This document shows, piece by piece, positions 43,651-51,036 of a stretch of 55,474 nt of DNA; the stretch's first letter is position 1; every line of letters starts with the position of its first letter. This stretch comes from an uncultured Desulfovibrio sp. (lineage in GTDB: Bacteria > Desulfobacterota > Desulfovibrionia > Desulfovibrionales > Desulfovibrionaceae), in assembly GCA_944327295.1 (NCBI GenBank), contig CALVHF010000007.1, positions 1 to 55,474 of the forward strand, read 5' to 3'. Position numbers and translations under genes: made by a program. The notes below the pieces were generated by a model, which had not been told where the DNA came from, searched no databases, and was given only the letters and a program-made list of their open reading frames with translations.

Positions 43651-44631
43651 TCATGCTGAAATAGGCATATGATTGCCTTTTTGATTGTGCTCAATCATCC
43701 ATTTCCCAACATATTGCATAGGTGTAAGGCCTACAAGCTCTATCTGAATACGCTCCCAATTATAATAGTAAATAAATTTATCATAGGTGTCGGCCAATTC
43801 TTCTATAGAAGAAAATGTGATCCCATAAAATTTTTCTTCTTTTAAACGTCCAAAAAAGCTTTCACAGGCACCATTATCCAGACAGTTTCCTTTCCTTGAC
43901 ATACTTTGCACAACACCATCTCTGTTTACAATAGTATTTCGATACATTTCATGTTGATATTGATGCCCCTGATCAGAATGAATAATCGTTTTTGTGCCTT
44001 CTGGTATTTGAGCAAATACAGAATTAAGCCCAGTCATAACAGCTTGAACAGTAGGACTAGTACTTAAAGTATAAGCAATAACTCTATTTCCATATAAATC
44101 AATGAAAACAGAAAAATAAATTTTTTTACTATTTACTTCAAATTCACTAATATCTGTGACAATTTTTTGATTTGGTCTTTCAGTAGAAAAATCACGATTC
44201 AATAAATTTGGCACTAATTTTCCAATTTGTCCTTTGTATGAGCTATACTTTGATCTTTTATTTGAAGCTCTTACACAAATATTACATTCCTTCATCAATT
44301 TCGCTACTAGATATTCTGATATGTATATATTGTATTTATTTCGTAACTCTTGACAAATTCGACGCTTGCCATAAGTATTACTAGTATCTTTAGCAATCTG
44401 TGTAATTTTATCTTTATATAGAGAATATTTGTCATATTTATTTTTCTTTTTACTATAATAATATTTTGTATCTTTTGTGATATTAAGAATTTTTAGAAGT
44501 GTGTTTTTATTATATGATTGATTTTCTTGCCCTAGCTCTTCGTATATTGTATATCTAATATTGTTTACTTCTTTTGACTTAAGTGTCTTTGAAGAACTAG
44601 GGCTCTCAATTTTTTTAATGCAGATACCCAC
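43651..44631 (-). CDS. IS3-family transposase OrfB (DDE integrase core)
   Basis: A 326-codon frame with a retroviral-integrase-type core: VTDISEF (first Asp), IIHSDQGHQYQ (second Asp) and NGACESFFGRLKEE (catalytic Glu). An HTH_21-like segment (TYGKRRICQELRNKYNI) precedes it. The frame is read as a -1 frameshift product of OrfA at 44610-44616 rather than from its own start, since no ribosome-binding site supports GTG 44631. The catalytic triad is intact. Confidence 0.85.
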   Translation of the reverse strand: MGICIKKIESPSSSKTLKSKEVNNIRYTIYEELGQENQSYNKNTLLKILNITKDTKYYYSKKKNKYDKYSLYKDKITQIAKDTSNTYGKRRICQELRNKYNIYISEYLVAKLMKECNICVRASNKRSKYSSYKGQIGKLVPNLLNRDFSTERPNQKIVTDISEFEVNSKKIYFSVFIDLYGNRVIAYTLSTSPTVQAVMTGLNSVFAQIPEGTKTIIHSDQGHQYQHEMYRNTIVNRDGVVQSMSRKGNCLDNGACESFFGRLKEEKFYGITFSSIEELADTYDKFIYYYNWERIQIELVGLTPMQYVGKWMIEHNQKGNHMPISA

Positions 44632-45443
44632 AACTTTATTTTTTGATTATAAATTTTATATGCTTTTATTTGAACATCTTGGGGTAACTCGTCAAATCCA
44701 TCACTATATATATCTATATCGCATGTTCTTCCCTGGCAAGAACGGTACTGAGAAGCTGGAATTCCTTTAGGGAATTCGCCAAGAATTCGATCTGCTACAT
44801 CACCTAAAGTCTCGTTGACAGGCTCTTGCTTTTCACTCTCCTTGTGCTGTTCAATAATAGCTTTTTGTTGTTTGTTTTGTTCGCTGACTGTTTTATTTCT
44901 CATTTTCTTCTTGCAACGTCCTGATTTTACAGGAGCAGTTGCTTTTCCTACACGAGGAAAATCAGGACAAGGAACAGCCGGTGGTTCTTCTGGAATGGGA
45001 AAGGTATGCAATACTATTTGGTCACCAGCAAAGCTCGTCTTTCTGGTTCCCCGTTGTATCTCTGGCAACTCCTGCCCTAGCTCGCCAGAAAACTTGGGAA
45101 TTTCACAAGGAATGGCAAGAGCTGCTTCAGAGGCCTTACGCTTAGCCATCAAGGTATATAGATTTTTTCTACTTGCCTTGAACATGATGGCGCCACGGTC
45201 GACGGCTATGTTATCCAGGAACAGCCTCTCGGTAATACTTTTAAGTTCCTCCTCTGTATAATTGGGATGGTTTCCAGCTACATAATAATCATATGTTTCT
45301 TCCTTGCCATGAAACCTATAAAATGACATTAAACGCACTGCTACTGACTCTGACAACCCAAGTTGTAGACGTACATCTTTGCATGTAGCTCGTGCATCCA
45401 TAAGATTTACGAACAAATCAAATTGATTATTTGTTAATTCCAA
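44565..45443 (-). CDS. OrfA-like partner of the IS3 transposase
   Basis: A 292-residue frame starting at TTG 45443 with GGAGG 5 bases upstream. The N-terminus (CKDVRLQLGLSESVAVRLMSFYRF) is helix-turn-helix-like. The middle is proline, lysine and glutamine-rich, and the C-terminus (VQIKAYKIYNQKIKLWVSALKKLRALVLQ) is leucine-spaced and could form the coiled coil through which IS3 OrfA and OrfAB dimerise. At almost 300 residues it is about three times the usual OrfA, so it may be a fusion with an unrelated protein. It ends 66 bases past the OrfB frame start. Confidence 0.55.
   Translation of the reverse strand: MELTNNQFDLFVNLMDARATCKDVRLQLGLSESVAVRLMSFYRFHGKEETYDYYVAGNHPNYTEEELKSITERLFLDNIAVDRGAIMFKASRKNLYTLMAKRKASEAALAIPCEIPKFSGELGQELPEIQRGTRKTSFAGDQIVLHTFPIPEEPPAVPCPDFPRVGKATAPVKSGRCKKKMRNKTVSEQNKQQKAIIEQHKESEKQEPVNETLGDVADRILGEFPKGIPASQYRSCQGRTCDIDIYSDGFDELPQDVQIKAYKIYNQKIKLWVSALKKLRALVLQRHLSQKK
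44610..44616 (-). promoter_or_regulatory. A7 slippery site for -1 frameshift
   Basis: On the minus strand the OrfA frame reads TTA-AAA-AAA-TTG through A-AAA-AAA, and slipping back one base continues exactly in the OrfB frame (KKIESPS). This is the classic IS3 frameshift heptamer. Confidence 0.7.
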
Positions 45444-45760
45444 GAGGCCCTCCCTAGGTAAAATCGAGATATCAATATTATAGTAGATATGAAATCGATA
45501 TTCAAACCGAAATTGAAGTGGCCTAGAATTTCTCCAATTTGACGGCTGACAGGCCGTGGGGCGTTTCCCCCTACAACCATCGCCAAATTTTGTATCACAT
45601 CACGGTTACCCCCCCCCTGAACGGATGCAACCGATTTTTGACGGGCACTCATCCCCTCTCTCAGATGAGCTGAGTAGACACTTAGGATTTGTTCAGAAAT
45701 AACTTGGTTTCATTTGAACGCATTTATCAGAGTCAGAGGCGGAACTATAGCCGATGCAGT

Positions 45761-45970
45761 TCATAAAAACGATTGAGTAATTTCTGGACGATTCCTTAGT
45801 TTGATGAGAGTTCGGCTTCCCTGTTTTCTCCCGTTATACAGCCATTTGCCCTGGTTCTTGCCAGTCACTTCCAAAACTAATGATCCACCATCTTGTAATG
45901 TACATGGATTACCGGCACGTAAGGCTTTGCTTACAGCAGAGGCAGTCAGAAGATTGAATTTTTTTGCCAT
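45761..45970 (-). pseudogene. N-terminal stub of a P4-type tyrosine integrase
   Basis: Only about 69 codons remain. LLTASAVSKALRAG, LQDGGSLVLEVTGKNQGKWLYN and RTLIKLRNRPEITQ match the arm-binding DUF4102 domain of P4-like integrases, but the core-binding and catalytic domains are missing. It lies 218 bases from the tRNA 3' fragment and reads away from it, the standard int-att arrangement. Confidence 0.7.
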
Positions 45971-45989
45971 GATGCCAACCTTTTAGATG

Positions 45990-46070
45990 GTATTGGTATC
46001 CCTTTTGCCTAAAAAAGCCTAAATTTTGGTATCCCTCTGCGAAAGGGATACCAAAAGGAATACCAAATAT
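45990..46070. repeat. GGTATCC-type repeats upstream of integrase stub
   Basis: Four copies of a GGTATCC-like word: forward near 45995 and 46028, reversed near 46045 and 46058. The middle two form a perfect inverted repeat TTTTGGTATCCCT/AGGGATACCAAAA (46024-46036 with 46044-46056). Likely integrase arm sites, excisionase sites or an operator. Confidence 0.5.
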
Positions 46071-46138
46071 CAGAGACGATTGGCAACGAACGTGCAGGAA
46101 TAGACAGCCTTAGAGGGCCTAACTATCTAAAAAACAAA

Positions 46139-46173
46139 GGGGTTTTGCTACTGATGGACAGTAACAAAACCCC
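46139..46173. terminator. Perfect hairpin beside the att site
   Basis: GGGGTTTTG-TACTG with CAGTA-CAAAACCCC, a long nearly perfect stem with a five-base loop; no strong T-run follows, so its role as terminator is uncertain. Confidence 0.4.
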
Positions 46174-46188
46174 AAGGATTTCCATAAC

Positions 46189-46235
46189 TGGTGGAGAAGA
46201 GGAGATTTGAACTCCCGACCCCCGCAATGCGAATG
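46189..46235 (-). tRNA. 3' fragment of tRNA-Ala (att site)
   Basis: Read on the minus strand, the segment gives an anticodon-type loop TTCGCAT (anticodon CGC), the 3' anticodon strand TGCGG, GGGTC, a T-arm with TTCAAAT, an acceptor strand CTTCTCC with U at position 70, and ACCA. The U70 that forms the alanine G3-U70 pair supports alanine identity. No 5' half precedes it, so it is not a working tRNA gene but an attachment-site copy left by a tRNA-targeting integrase. Confidence 0.7.
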
Positions 46236-46760
46236 AGAAGAATTGAAAAAATAACCAAATAAATTCAGTTGGTTAAAGAAAATTCATTTGGCAAAAAAAG
46301 CATTTTCAACGCTTCACTCGCGCAGGAAATAGCTTCTCCAAGGGCTTGGCAGCCTGCAACTTTATCCCTGACAATACTGAGCTAGTAGTCCCCTTCATAA
46401 ATCCTTAGGCACTCATCTGACGCTCACTCTGGTATCTATGCCAACTTGAGTTCCAAGACATGCCCAAAGACTTACGAAATGCAATACTAGTGCCTAAATT
46501 GAAAAGTCCACAAACTTATATATTGCTGAAATAATTGGATTTCATTGCCTAAGTAGTATAGCGAATTTTTGCAATGGGACACTAATATTCTTCAAAAAAA
46601 AGTATGCGCCTTCTAACATATATCATTGTTAAAGTCAATTGTTTCAATGTAAAGATATTGATATTTTAAAAGGATTTCGATTAATTAATTTCTATAATTT
46701 AATATTTATAATGATTTGTGATATAGATCAAAAAAATTAAAGTTTATAGGTTTTGTATAA
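46236..46760. other. AT-rich spacer between two elements
   Basis: No supported gene. Apart from the diverged 97-bp MITE, it is AT-rich spacer that probably marks the boundary between the integrase-bearing remnant and the minus-strand module. Confidence 0.4.
46488..46584. mobile_element. 97-bp MITE, family A, copy 3 (diverged)
   Basis: Same length and general plan as the other two copies (TAGTGCCTAAATT at the left, GGGACACTA at the right, a shared ATTGGATTTCATTG core) but with many changes, so it is an older insertion or a different subfamily. Confidence 0.65.
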
Positions 46761-46799
46761 AATAATGTGGCAGAGTGGTGACAACTCTGCCACATTATT
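46761..46799. terminator. Terminator of the minus-strand module
   Basis: A perfect 15-bp stem AATAATGTGGCAGAG (46761-46775) with CTCTGCCACATTATT (46785-46799), rich in T on the 3' side in both directions; it closes the module after the small peptide gene. Confidence 0.8.
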
Positions 46800-46833
46800 T
46801 TATATATTGTTTATAATTAATATTACTTTTCTG

Positions 46834-46899
46834 CTAATCCTCCTTCAAAATTTCTTCAGCTGCCTTGAGAACAATGATTGCAATAGATATCCAACCCAT
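46834..46899 (-). CDS. 21-residue peptide coupled to the VWA gene
   Basis: A 21-codon frame whose GGAGGTGA ribosome-binding site overlaps the stop of the VWA gene; the TGA of that gene is 3 bases before the ATG, so translation is almost certainly coupled. The peptide (MGWISIAIIVLKAAEEILKED) has a hydrophobic first half and an acidic amphipathic second half, like a small membrane peptide. It is directly followed by the module terminator. Known families of this size cannot be recognised by eye. Confidence 0.55.
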   Translation of the reverse strand: MGWISIAIIVLKAAEEILKED

Positions 46900-46902
46900 A
46901 AG

Positions 46903-48576
46903 TCACCTCCGTATGACTAACTGTTTATGCAGGACACGATAGAGAGCAGGAGCGAGTTCCGTCAGTGATGTGATCATCTCGCTGCTGACTGGAAGGAGAT
47001 TTCCAAGCACACTTGATTGAATTCCGATACCTCCAATCTCGAAATTGCTTGCTCGAAGTTTCCGTATGGTTTGTGTTGCGAGGATGTAATCGTCAGGCTC
47101 GCCATCTGTAATCAGCAGGATGAGCTTGCGCTTCTCCTTCAGGGGAACCATTTGTGTGGCGACCCAACACATAGCCTCGGCCAGTGGAGTGGAACCACTG
47201 GCCTGCACACTCATTGGTCTGAGCCTTTCCCCGTGACGTTTGAGGGGAAAGATGGTCGGTAGCGAATCGGCTGTCTGCTGACCGGGGAACGTAGTGATGC
47301 CTACGTTGATCCCCGGTATCCGTGTCAGAGCGGTAGCTACCGCATAGCAGGCTGCCGTAGCCAGCTCCATGTCACTACTCATGGACGCAGAAGAATCCAG
47401 CAGGAGATGGACCGCCGTATCGGTGTCCTCTACATGATTCGGCTGGAGAAAGATTCGTGGATTTGCGGTAGATAATCGGTAGAGATGGTGTCCGTCTATC
47501 CGTCCCCTCCTTCCGGGCGTATTCCTCTTGAGCGTCTGGGCCTGCAACAGTGCTTGCAGCTTCATGCCCATGGCCCTGGATGTGGCCTGTGTTTCCTTGA
47601 GCAATGCGTCTGGCAATGGTGTTGTTTGCGTTGGGGATACGACTGCCAATCGCATTACATTCGTTGTGTTTGCGTTTGCAGTCAGTTGTGCAGAGAGTTT
47701 TTCGTCAAGATTTTCAGGGAGTTCATCGGCAGTGGCCTCCAAACACTGCTTCAGCAGATTTTCTCCTTGTAGTTTATCCGAGTCAGGGATGACAGGGATA
47801 CTGTTGGAAATGGTCGAGGACTGTGTACTTGGGGGATCTGTCTGGTGATTGTCGGCAGAGGTCTGAGCAGCCTCCAGGTTTCGTCGAGATGCGTTGTCTT
47901 TGCTATCGGAATGTTGTGCGGATTCGTTGTGATTTTGTGCGGATTGTCCCTCCTTCGATTTTTGTTCCAGCAGGTGGAGGATACGATGCGTAAAAGAGAT
48001 GCTGTCATGGGTACTGCGGCAGTGGTCTGGAATATCCCCCAGGATGGCGTCTAAATCCTCCTTGAGCGATCCCCAAAGGCCGGAAATAACGGCTGCGTAT
48101 TCATCGCATTGGGTAACCAGGTCAGGTACGTCCCAGGAACGCAGTGTCAGCAAGATGTAGTTCAAAACAGGAAAGGACGGCATTTCACCGTCCTTTTCTT
48201 TCTCCTGTTCCATGAACATGTGGCGTATGAGCCAGTCAAAATGTCTTCGACAACCAGGGTATCGTTTCACAAGTTCGTGTTCGATGCGCCAGTCCTCTAT
48301 CGCATTCCAAATGAAAAATCCGGTTGGGCTCAGGTTGGCTGCTTTCACGGCCTGAAAATCCGTGAACCTGATATGGGCAGCCTCATGGTCAATATATCCA
48401 TTGACAAGTCCGAGCATCTCCTCCTCTCCGTCCATGGGGAGAGGAGGGATGTATATGGTGTCGCCGTCTGTGCAGGCAGTATCGCATGCCCTTGTTCGTA
48501 CCTTCACGCCCAGCTTGTCGCCGAGCATGGAGGCCACAAGAGGCAAGGCTTGTCCAATGTCCTTTGTCCTGTTCAT
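46903..48576 (-). CDS. CobT-like VWA-domain protein
   Basis: A 557-residue protein. Near the N-terminus HEAAH (residues 64-68) within NGYIDHEAAHIRFTDF forms a zincin-like metal motif shared with CobT-type proteins. The middle (about 210-280) is a Ser/Gln/Asn/Thr-rich linker. The C-terminal third is a VWA domain with intact MIDAS: LLLDSSASM, GSTPLAEA and LLITDGEPDD. It is the usual partner of the CobS-like ATPase two genes upstream, with DUF3150 between. It is not expected to make cobalamin; phages and integrative elements carry such pairs without cobaltochelatase CobN. ATG 48576 has AAGGAG 6 bases upstream. Confidence 0.85.
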   Translation of the reverse strand: MNRTKDIGQALPLVASMLGDKLGVKVRTRACDTACTDGDTIYIPPLPMDGEEEMLGLVNGYIDHEAAHIRFTDFQAVKAANLSPTGFFIWNAIEDWRIEHELVKRYPGCRRHFDWLIRHMFMEQEKEKDGEMPSFPVLNYILLTLRSWDVPDLVTQCDEYAAVISGLWGSLKEDLDAILGDIPDHCRSTHDSISFTHRILHLLEQKSKEGQSAQNHNESAQHSDSKDNASRRNLEAAQTSADNHQTDPPSTQSSTISNSIPVIPDSDKLQGENLLKQCLEATADELPENLDEKLSAQLTANANTTNVMRLAVVSPTQTTPLPDALLKETQATSRAMGMKLQALLQAQTLKRNTPGRRGRIDGHHLYRLSTANPRIFLQPNHVEDTDTAVHLLLDSSASMSSDMELATAACYAVATALTRIPGINVGITTFPGQQTADSLPTIFPLKRHGERLRPMSVQASGSTPLAEAMCWVATQMVPLKEKRKLILLITDGEPDDYILATQTIRKLRASNFEIGGIGIQSSVLGNLLPVSSEMITSLTELAPALYRVLHKQLVIRR

Positions 48577-48599
48577 CAAATCTCCTTGCATCACCCCAA

Positions 48600-49640
48600 C
48601 TACCATAATCCCATGCTGTCCAGATGGGAGACAGGAATGGATGGTTGGTCAGCCAGGGCAGCTGGATCAGAATTGCCATGAAAATTGGATTGTCTGGGGG
48701 GTACCCCAGCATTTTCTTCAGTGAGTTCAGAGATTGGTGCGAGCTGATCGATGTTCCAGTTCATAAGCGTATTTTCAGCAGACGAGTCCGTCATAATAGC
48801 CTGCGACTGAGCCAGAAGCGATTCCGTATCCTTGAACATGCAGATAAGCCCCTGAAGGGTGAGCAGGGGAGCACCCATGATATTCCCCTTCTTCGGCATC
48901 TTGGAGAGAGCGGTATCGATAAGTTGTACAGCAGGCAGAACATGCGGATCGATGAAGGATAGGCCAGCAAGCTTGTCCCGCATGGTTTTGATTGGAGAAA
49001 GGGCCTTGTGAGTCACTTCCGTTCTGCCCTCAAAAACCTTCTTCCAAATGTCGGCTGCGTCACGCGAGATCTCCTGAAAGAGTGTTGTTCCGAGGTTTCC
49101 GACTTCTTCACCCAGACCAGATTCAAGTTCGGTTGTGTCATTGCTCAGTTGGGCCGCAGGCATGACACGGAACATTTGCCATACGAAATTCATACGGGAA
49201 TCGACGTATTCTCTGCTGACGGTCGATCCCTTGATGATTCCTGCCCAGGAGGGATGTCTGGCGATCCAGTCGTCTATGGCTGCATCATAACCAGAGAGAA
49301 AATCCTCCTTCTCCACGAAGAAATTGTCCCGAATATCGCAGAGGCCCTGTATGACTTCCGACGCCTTGTCTTCAGGAATGGCCCAACCAGACAGGAAGCG
49401 GACGCCAACCTTGTTCAGAAGAGTGACTGCACGAGCCTTGAGCTTGAGAAAGACGTTAAGGCGAGCCGGATCACAGATTTTCTTGGAACCCAGAGAGGCC
49501 AAATCTTCCGGCGGCAGTTCGATTCCCCCAAAGTCTTCTGCCGTGAGTTTTCTTCTTGCGGACCACAGGGTGATGTCCAGATTGATGACAAGGATGTTAT
49601 CAAGAACCTGTATGGGCGTAACCAGTGTCTGTGTTTCCAT
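48600..49640 (-). CDS. DUF3150 protein
   Basis: A 346-residue helical protein of the DUF3150 family. The opening VINLDITLWSARRKLTAEDF, KICDPARLNVFLKLKARAVTLL and FLSGWAIPED are characteristic. It is found almost only between a CobS-like ATPase and a CobT-like VWA protein in mobile elements and phages, and its function is unknown. The C-terminal 50 residues are low-complexity. ATG 49640 has GGAG upstream. It ends 24 bases before the VWA start. Confidence 0.85.
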   Translation of the reverse strand: METQTLVTPIQVLDNILVINLDITLWSARRKLTAEDFGGIELPPEDLASLGSKKICDPARLNVFLKLKARAVTLLNKVGVRFLSGWAIPEDKASEVIQGLCDIRDNFFVEKEDFLSGYDAAIDDWIARHPSWAGIIKGSTVSREYVDSRMNFVWQMFRVMPAAQLSNDTTELESGLGEEVGNLGTTLFQEISRDAADIWKKVFEGRTEVTHKALSPIKTMRDKLAGLSFIDPHVLPAVQLIDTALSKMPKKGNIMGAPLLTLQGLICMFKDTESLLAQSQAIMTDSSAENTLMNWNIDQLAPISELTEENAGVPPRQSNFHGNSDPAALADQPSIPVSHLDSMGLW

Positions 49641-49667
49641 GAGATTCTCCATCGAAAGTGTACGGGA

Positions 49668-50618
49668 TTAGTCGGTCGTTATGGGAAAGATGCGTTCAGC
49701 CATTTCACGAAGAGCCATTCTGCTGGGAGCAGAGGCACGAAAGCCCAGAGCCCTGTCCAGCGCATACAGGACAGGCGAGATCCCCTGACGGGCAAGAGGT
49801 TGAAAGGCCACTGTGAGCTTTGCCCAGCGGATCAGAGTACGGGTAGAAAACGTCACTTCCAGAGCGTCATGCGCCGAAGATGCGCCCATGAAGTTTTTGC
49901 GGACATCGTTGGCGAGGTCTACCATCTTGTCTGTTACTTCAGTTGGGAGCACGGGGAACATGCGGTGCAGGATTCCACATTCCACCTGACGGCTCGGATA
50001 GGTGATTTCCGTCACGATGAAGCGATCCATGAAAGCGATGTTCTGTCTCAGTACGCCTTGATACAGACCAGTTTCGTCACTGGCCCCATTGGAGTTGGCA
50101 GTCGCAATGAAACGAAACATGGGATCGGGGACAACCAGCTCTCCGTTGTTTTCTGCGATGCAAAGCGGTGAACCATCCAGTATGGTGTTGATCCCTGCAA
50201 GTGTCGCCGGGGAACAGAGGTCTATTTCGTTGAAGAGGAAGATTCCTCCCTGCTTCATGGCCATGGTGAGAGGACCATCTTCAAAGACCATACTGCCTTC
50301 ATGCACGGCGAGGTGTCCGATAAGGTCAGGGAACTCCAGACGGTCATGCCCATTTGCTTCAAACACGGGATAGTTCAAGCGGGCAGCAATCTGGCGGATA
50401 AGGCTTGATTTGCCAGCACCCACAGAACCAAAGAGATAGAGCGGATCAGGGTTTGGCATGAGAAACCAGACCACAACATCTCTGACTTCGTTGTGAAGGG
50501 TGTAGTAGGGATCTATGGAAGGGGTGTATTCGGAAGGGGCATCGTACCCCATGATTTTTGTTCCAGAGCTCTTGCCGCTAAACAGGAGGCCAGCATCAAA
50601 GGTTCGAGGGTGTGCCAT
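49668..50618 (-). CDS. CobS/MoxR-like AAA+ ATPase
   Basis: A 316-residue AAA+ ATPase. Walker A GSVGAGKSS (64-71), Walker B GGIFLFNEID (124-133) with Asn in place of the usual Asp before Glu, sensor 1 RFIATANSN, and FSTRTLIRWA near the arginine-finger/sensor 2 region. CobS-like members of mobile elements presumably remodel a complex with the VWA partner. ATG 50618 follows GGAG. Only 22 bases separate it from an upstream terminator hairpin, leaving no room for a promoter. Confidence 0.88.
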   Translation of the reverse strand: MAHPRTFDAGLLFSGKSSGTKIMGYDAPSEYTPSIDPYYTLHNEVRDVVVWFLMPNPDPLYLFGSVGAGKSSLIRQIAARLNYPVFEANGHDRLEFPDLIGHLAVHEGSMVFEDGPLTMAMKQGGIFLFNEIDLCSPATLAGINTILDGSPLCIAENNGELVVPDPMFRFIATANSNGASDETGLYQGVLRQNIAFMDRFIVTEITYPSRQVECGILHRMFPVLPTEVTDKMVDLANDVRKNFMGASSAHDALEVTFSTRTLIRWAKLTVAFQPLARQGISPVLYALDRALGFRASAPSRMALREMAERIFPITTD

Positions 50619-50635
50619 GACAAACTCCATAAATG

Positions 50636-50671
50636 AAAAATCCCCAGTCCATCCGAAGACGGACCGGGGAT
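50636..50671 (-). terminator. UUCG-capped intrinsic terminator before the ATPase gene
   Basis: On the minus strand a 13-bp stem (TCCCCGGTCCGTC with GATGGACTGGGGA, counting two G-U pairs) is capped by a C-UUCG-G tetraloop and followed by five U. It begins at the base after the TAA of the 50672 gene. The G-U pairs would be A-C mismatches on the plus strand, so the structure is evolved for minus-strand RNA. Confidence 0.8.
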
Positions 50672-51031
50672 TTATGCGTGGGATTCACGAAAGATTATCT
50701 GTCTGCTGAATCTGACATCGAAAGGGTTTGAGTAGAATGTGCCCAGTTCTTCCACATCATCAATGAATTCTCCCACTCGAATGAACAGATATTCATCTTG
50801 TTTAAGAGAGTTAATGAATTTTTCTATCCATTGCACTTCTGGAAAATCTTCGTACCATTTGACGGATTTCCAATAGAAGAGTTCTGCTCCAGAAGAATCC
50901 TTGAGATGCTTTTTAGGATGATTTATCAGATTCGTGTTAATGTTGTTTTGTGGTTTATTTTTCGTATATGTTGATAATTTTGCAGTAGCATGTGCCGAGA
51001 GCACAAGCGCAACATCTGAATAGTATCCCAT
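50672..51031 (-). CDS. Small phage-type protein of unknown function
   Basis: A 119-residue protein starting MGYYSDVALVLS, with ELFYWKSVKWYEDFPEVQWIEKFI and DEYLFIRVGEFIDDVEELGTFYSNPFDV. This layout is shared by a phage and mobile-element family of unknown role that probably forms a small alpha/beta domain. AAAGGA precedes the ATG, and the nuclease stop lies 5 bases away, so the two are co-translated. Confidence 0.7.
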   Translation of the reverse strand: MGYYSDVALVLSAHATAKLSTYTKNKPQNNINTNLINHPKKHLKDSSGAELFYWKSVKWYEDFPEVQWIEKFINSLKQDEYLFIRVGEFIDDVEELGTFYSNPFDVRFSRQIIFRESHA

Positions 51032-51036
51032 TGAGG

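Larger units (their letters stand above)
43651..45443 (-). mobile_element. IS3-type insertion sequence
   Basis: Spans an OrfA-like frame and an overlapping DDE transposase frame in -1 register, joined at an A7 slippery site. It is AT-rich in its OrfB part. Terminal inverted repeats and target duplication were not resolved by eye, so the outer limits are those of the coding frames only. Confidence 0.7.
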
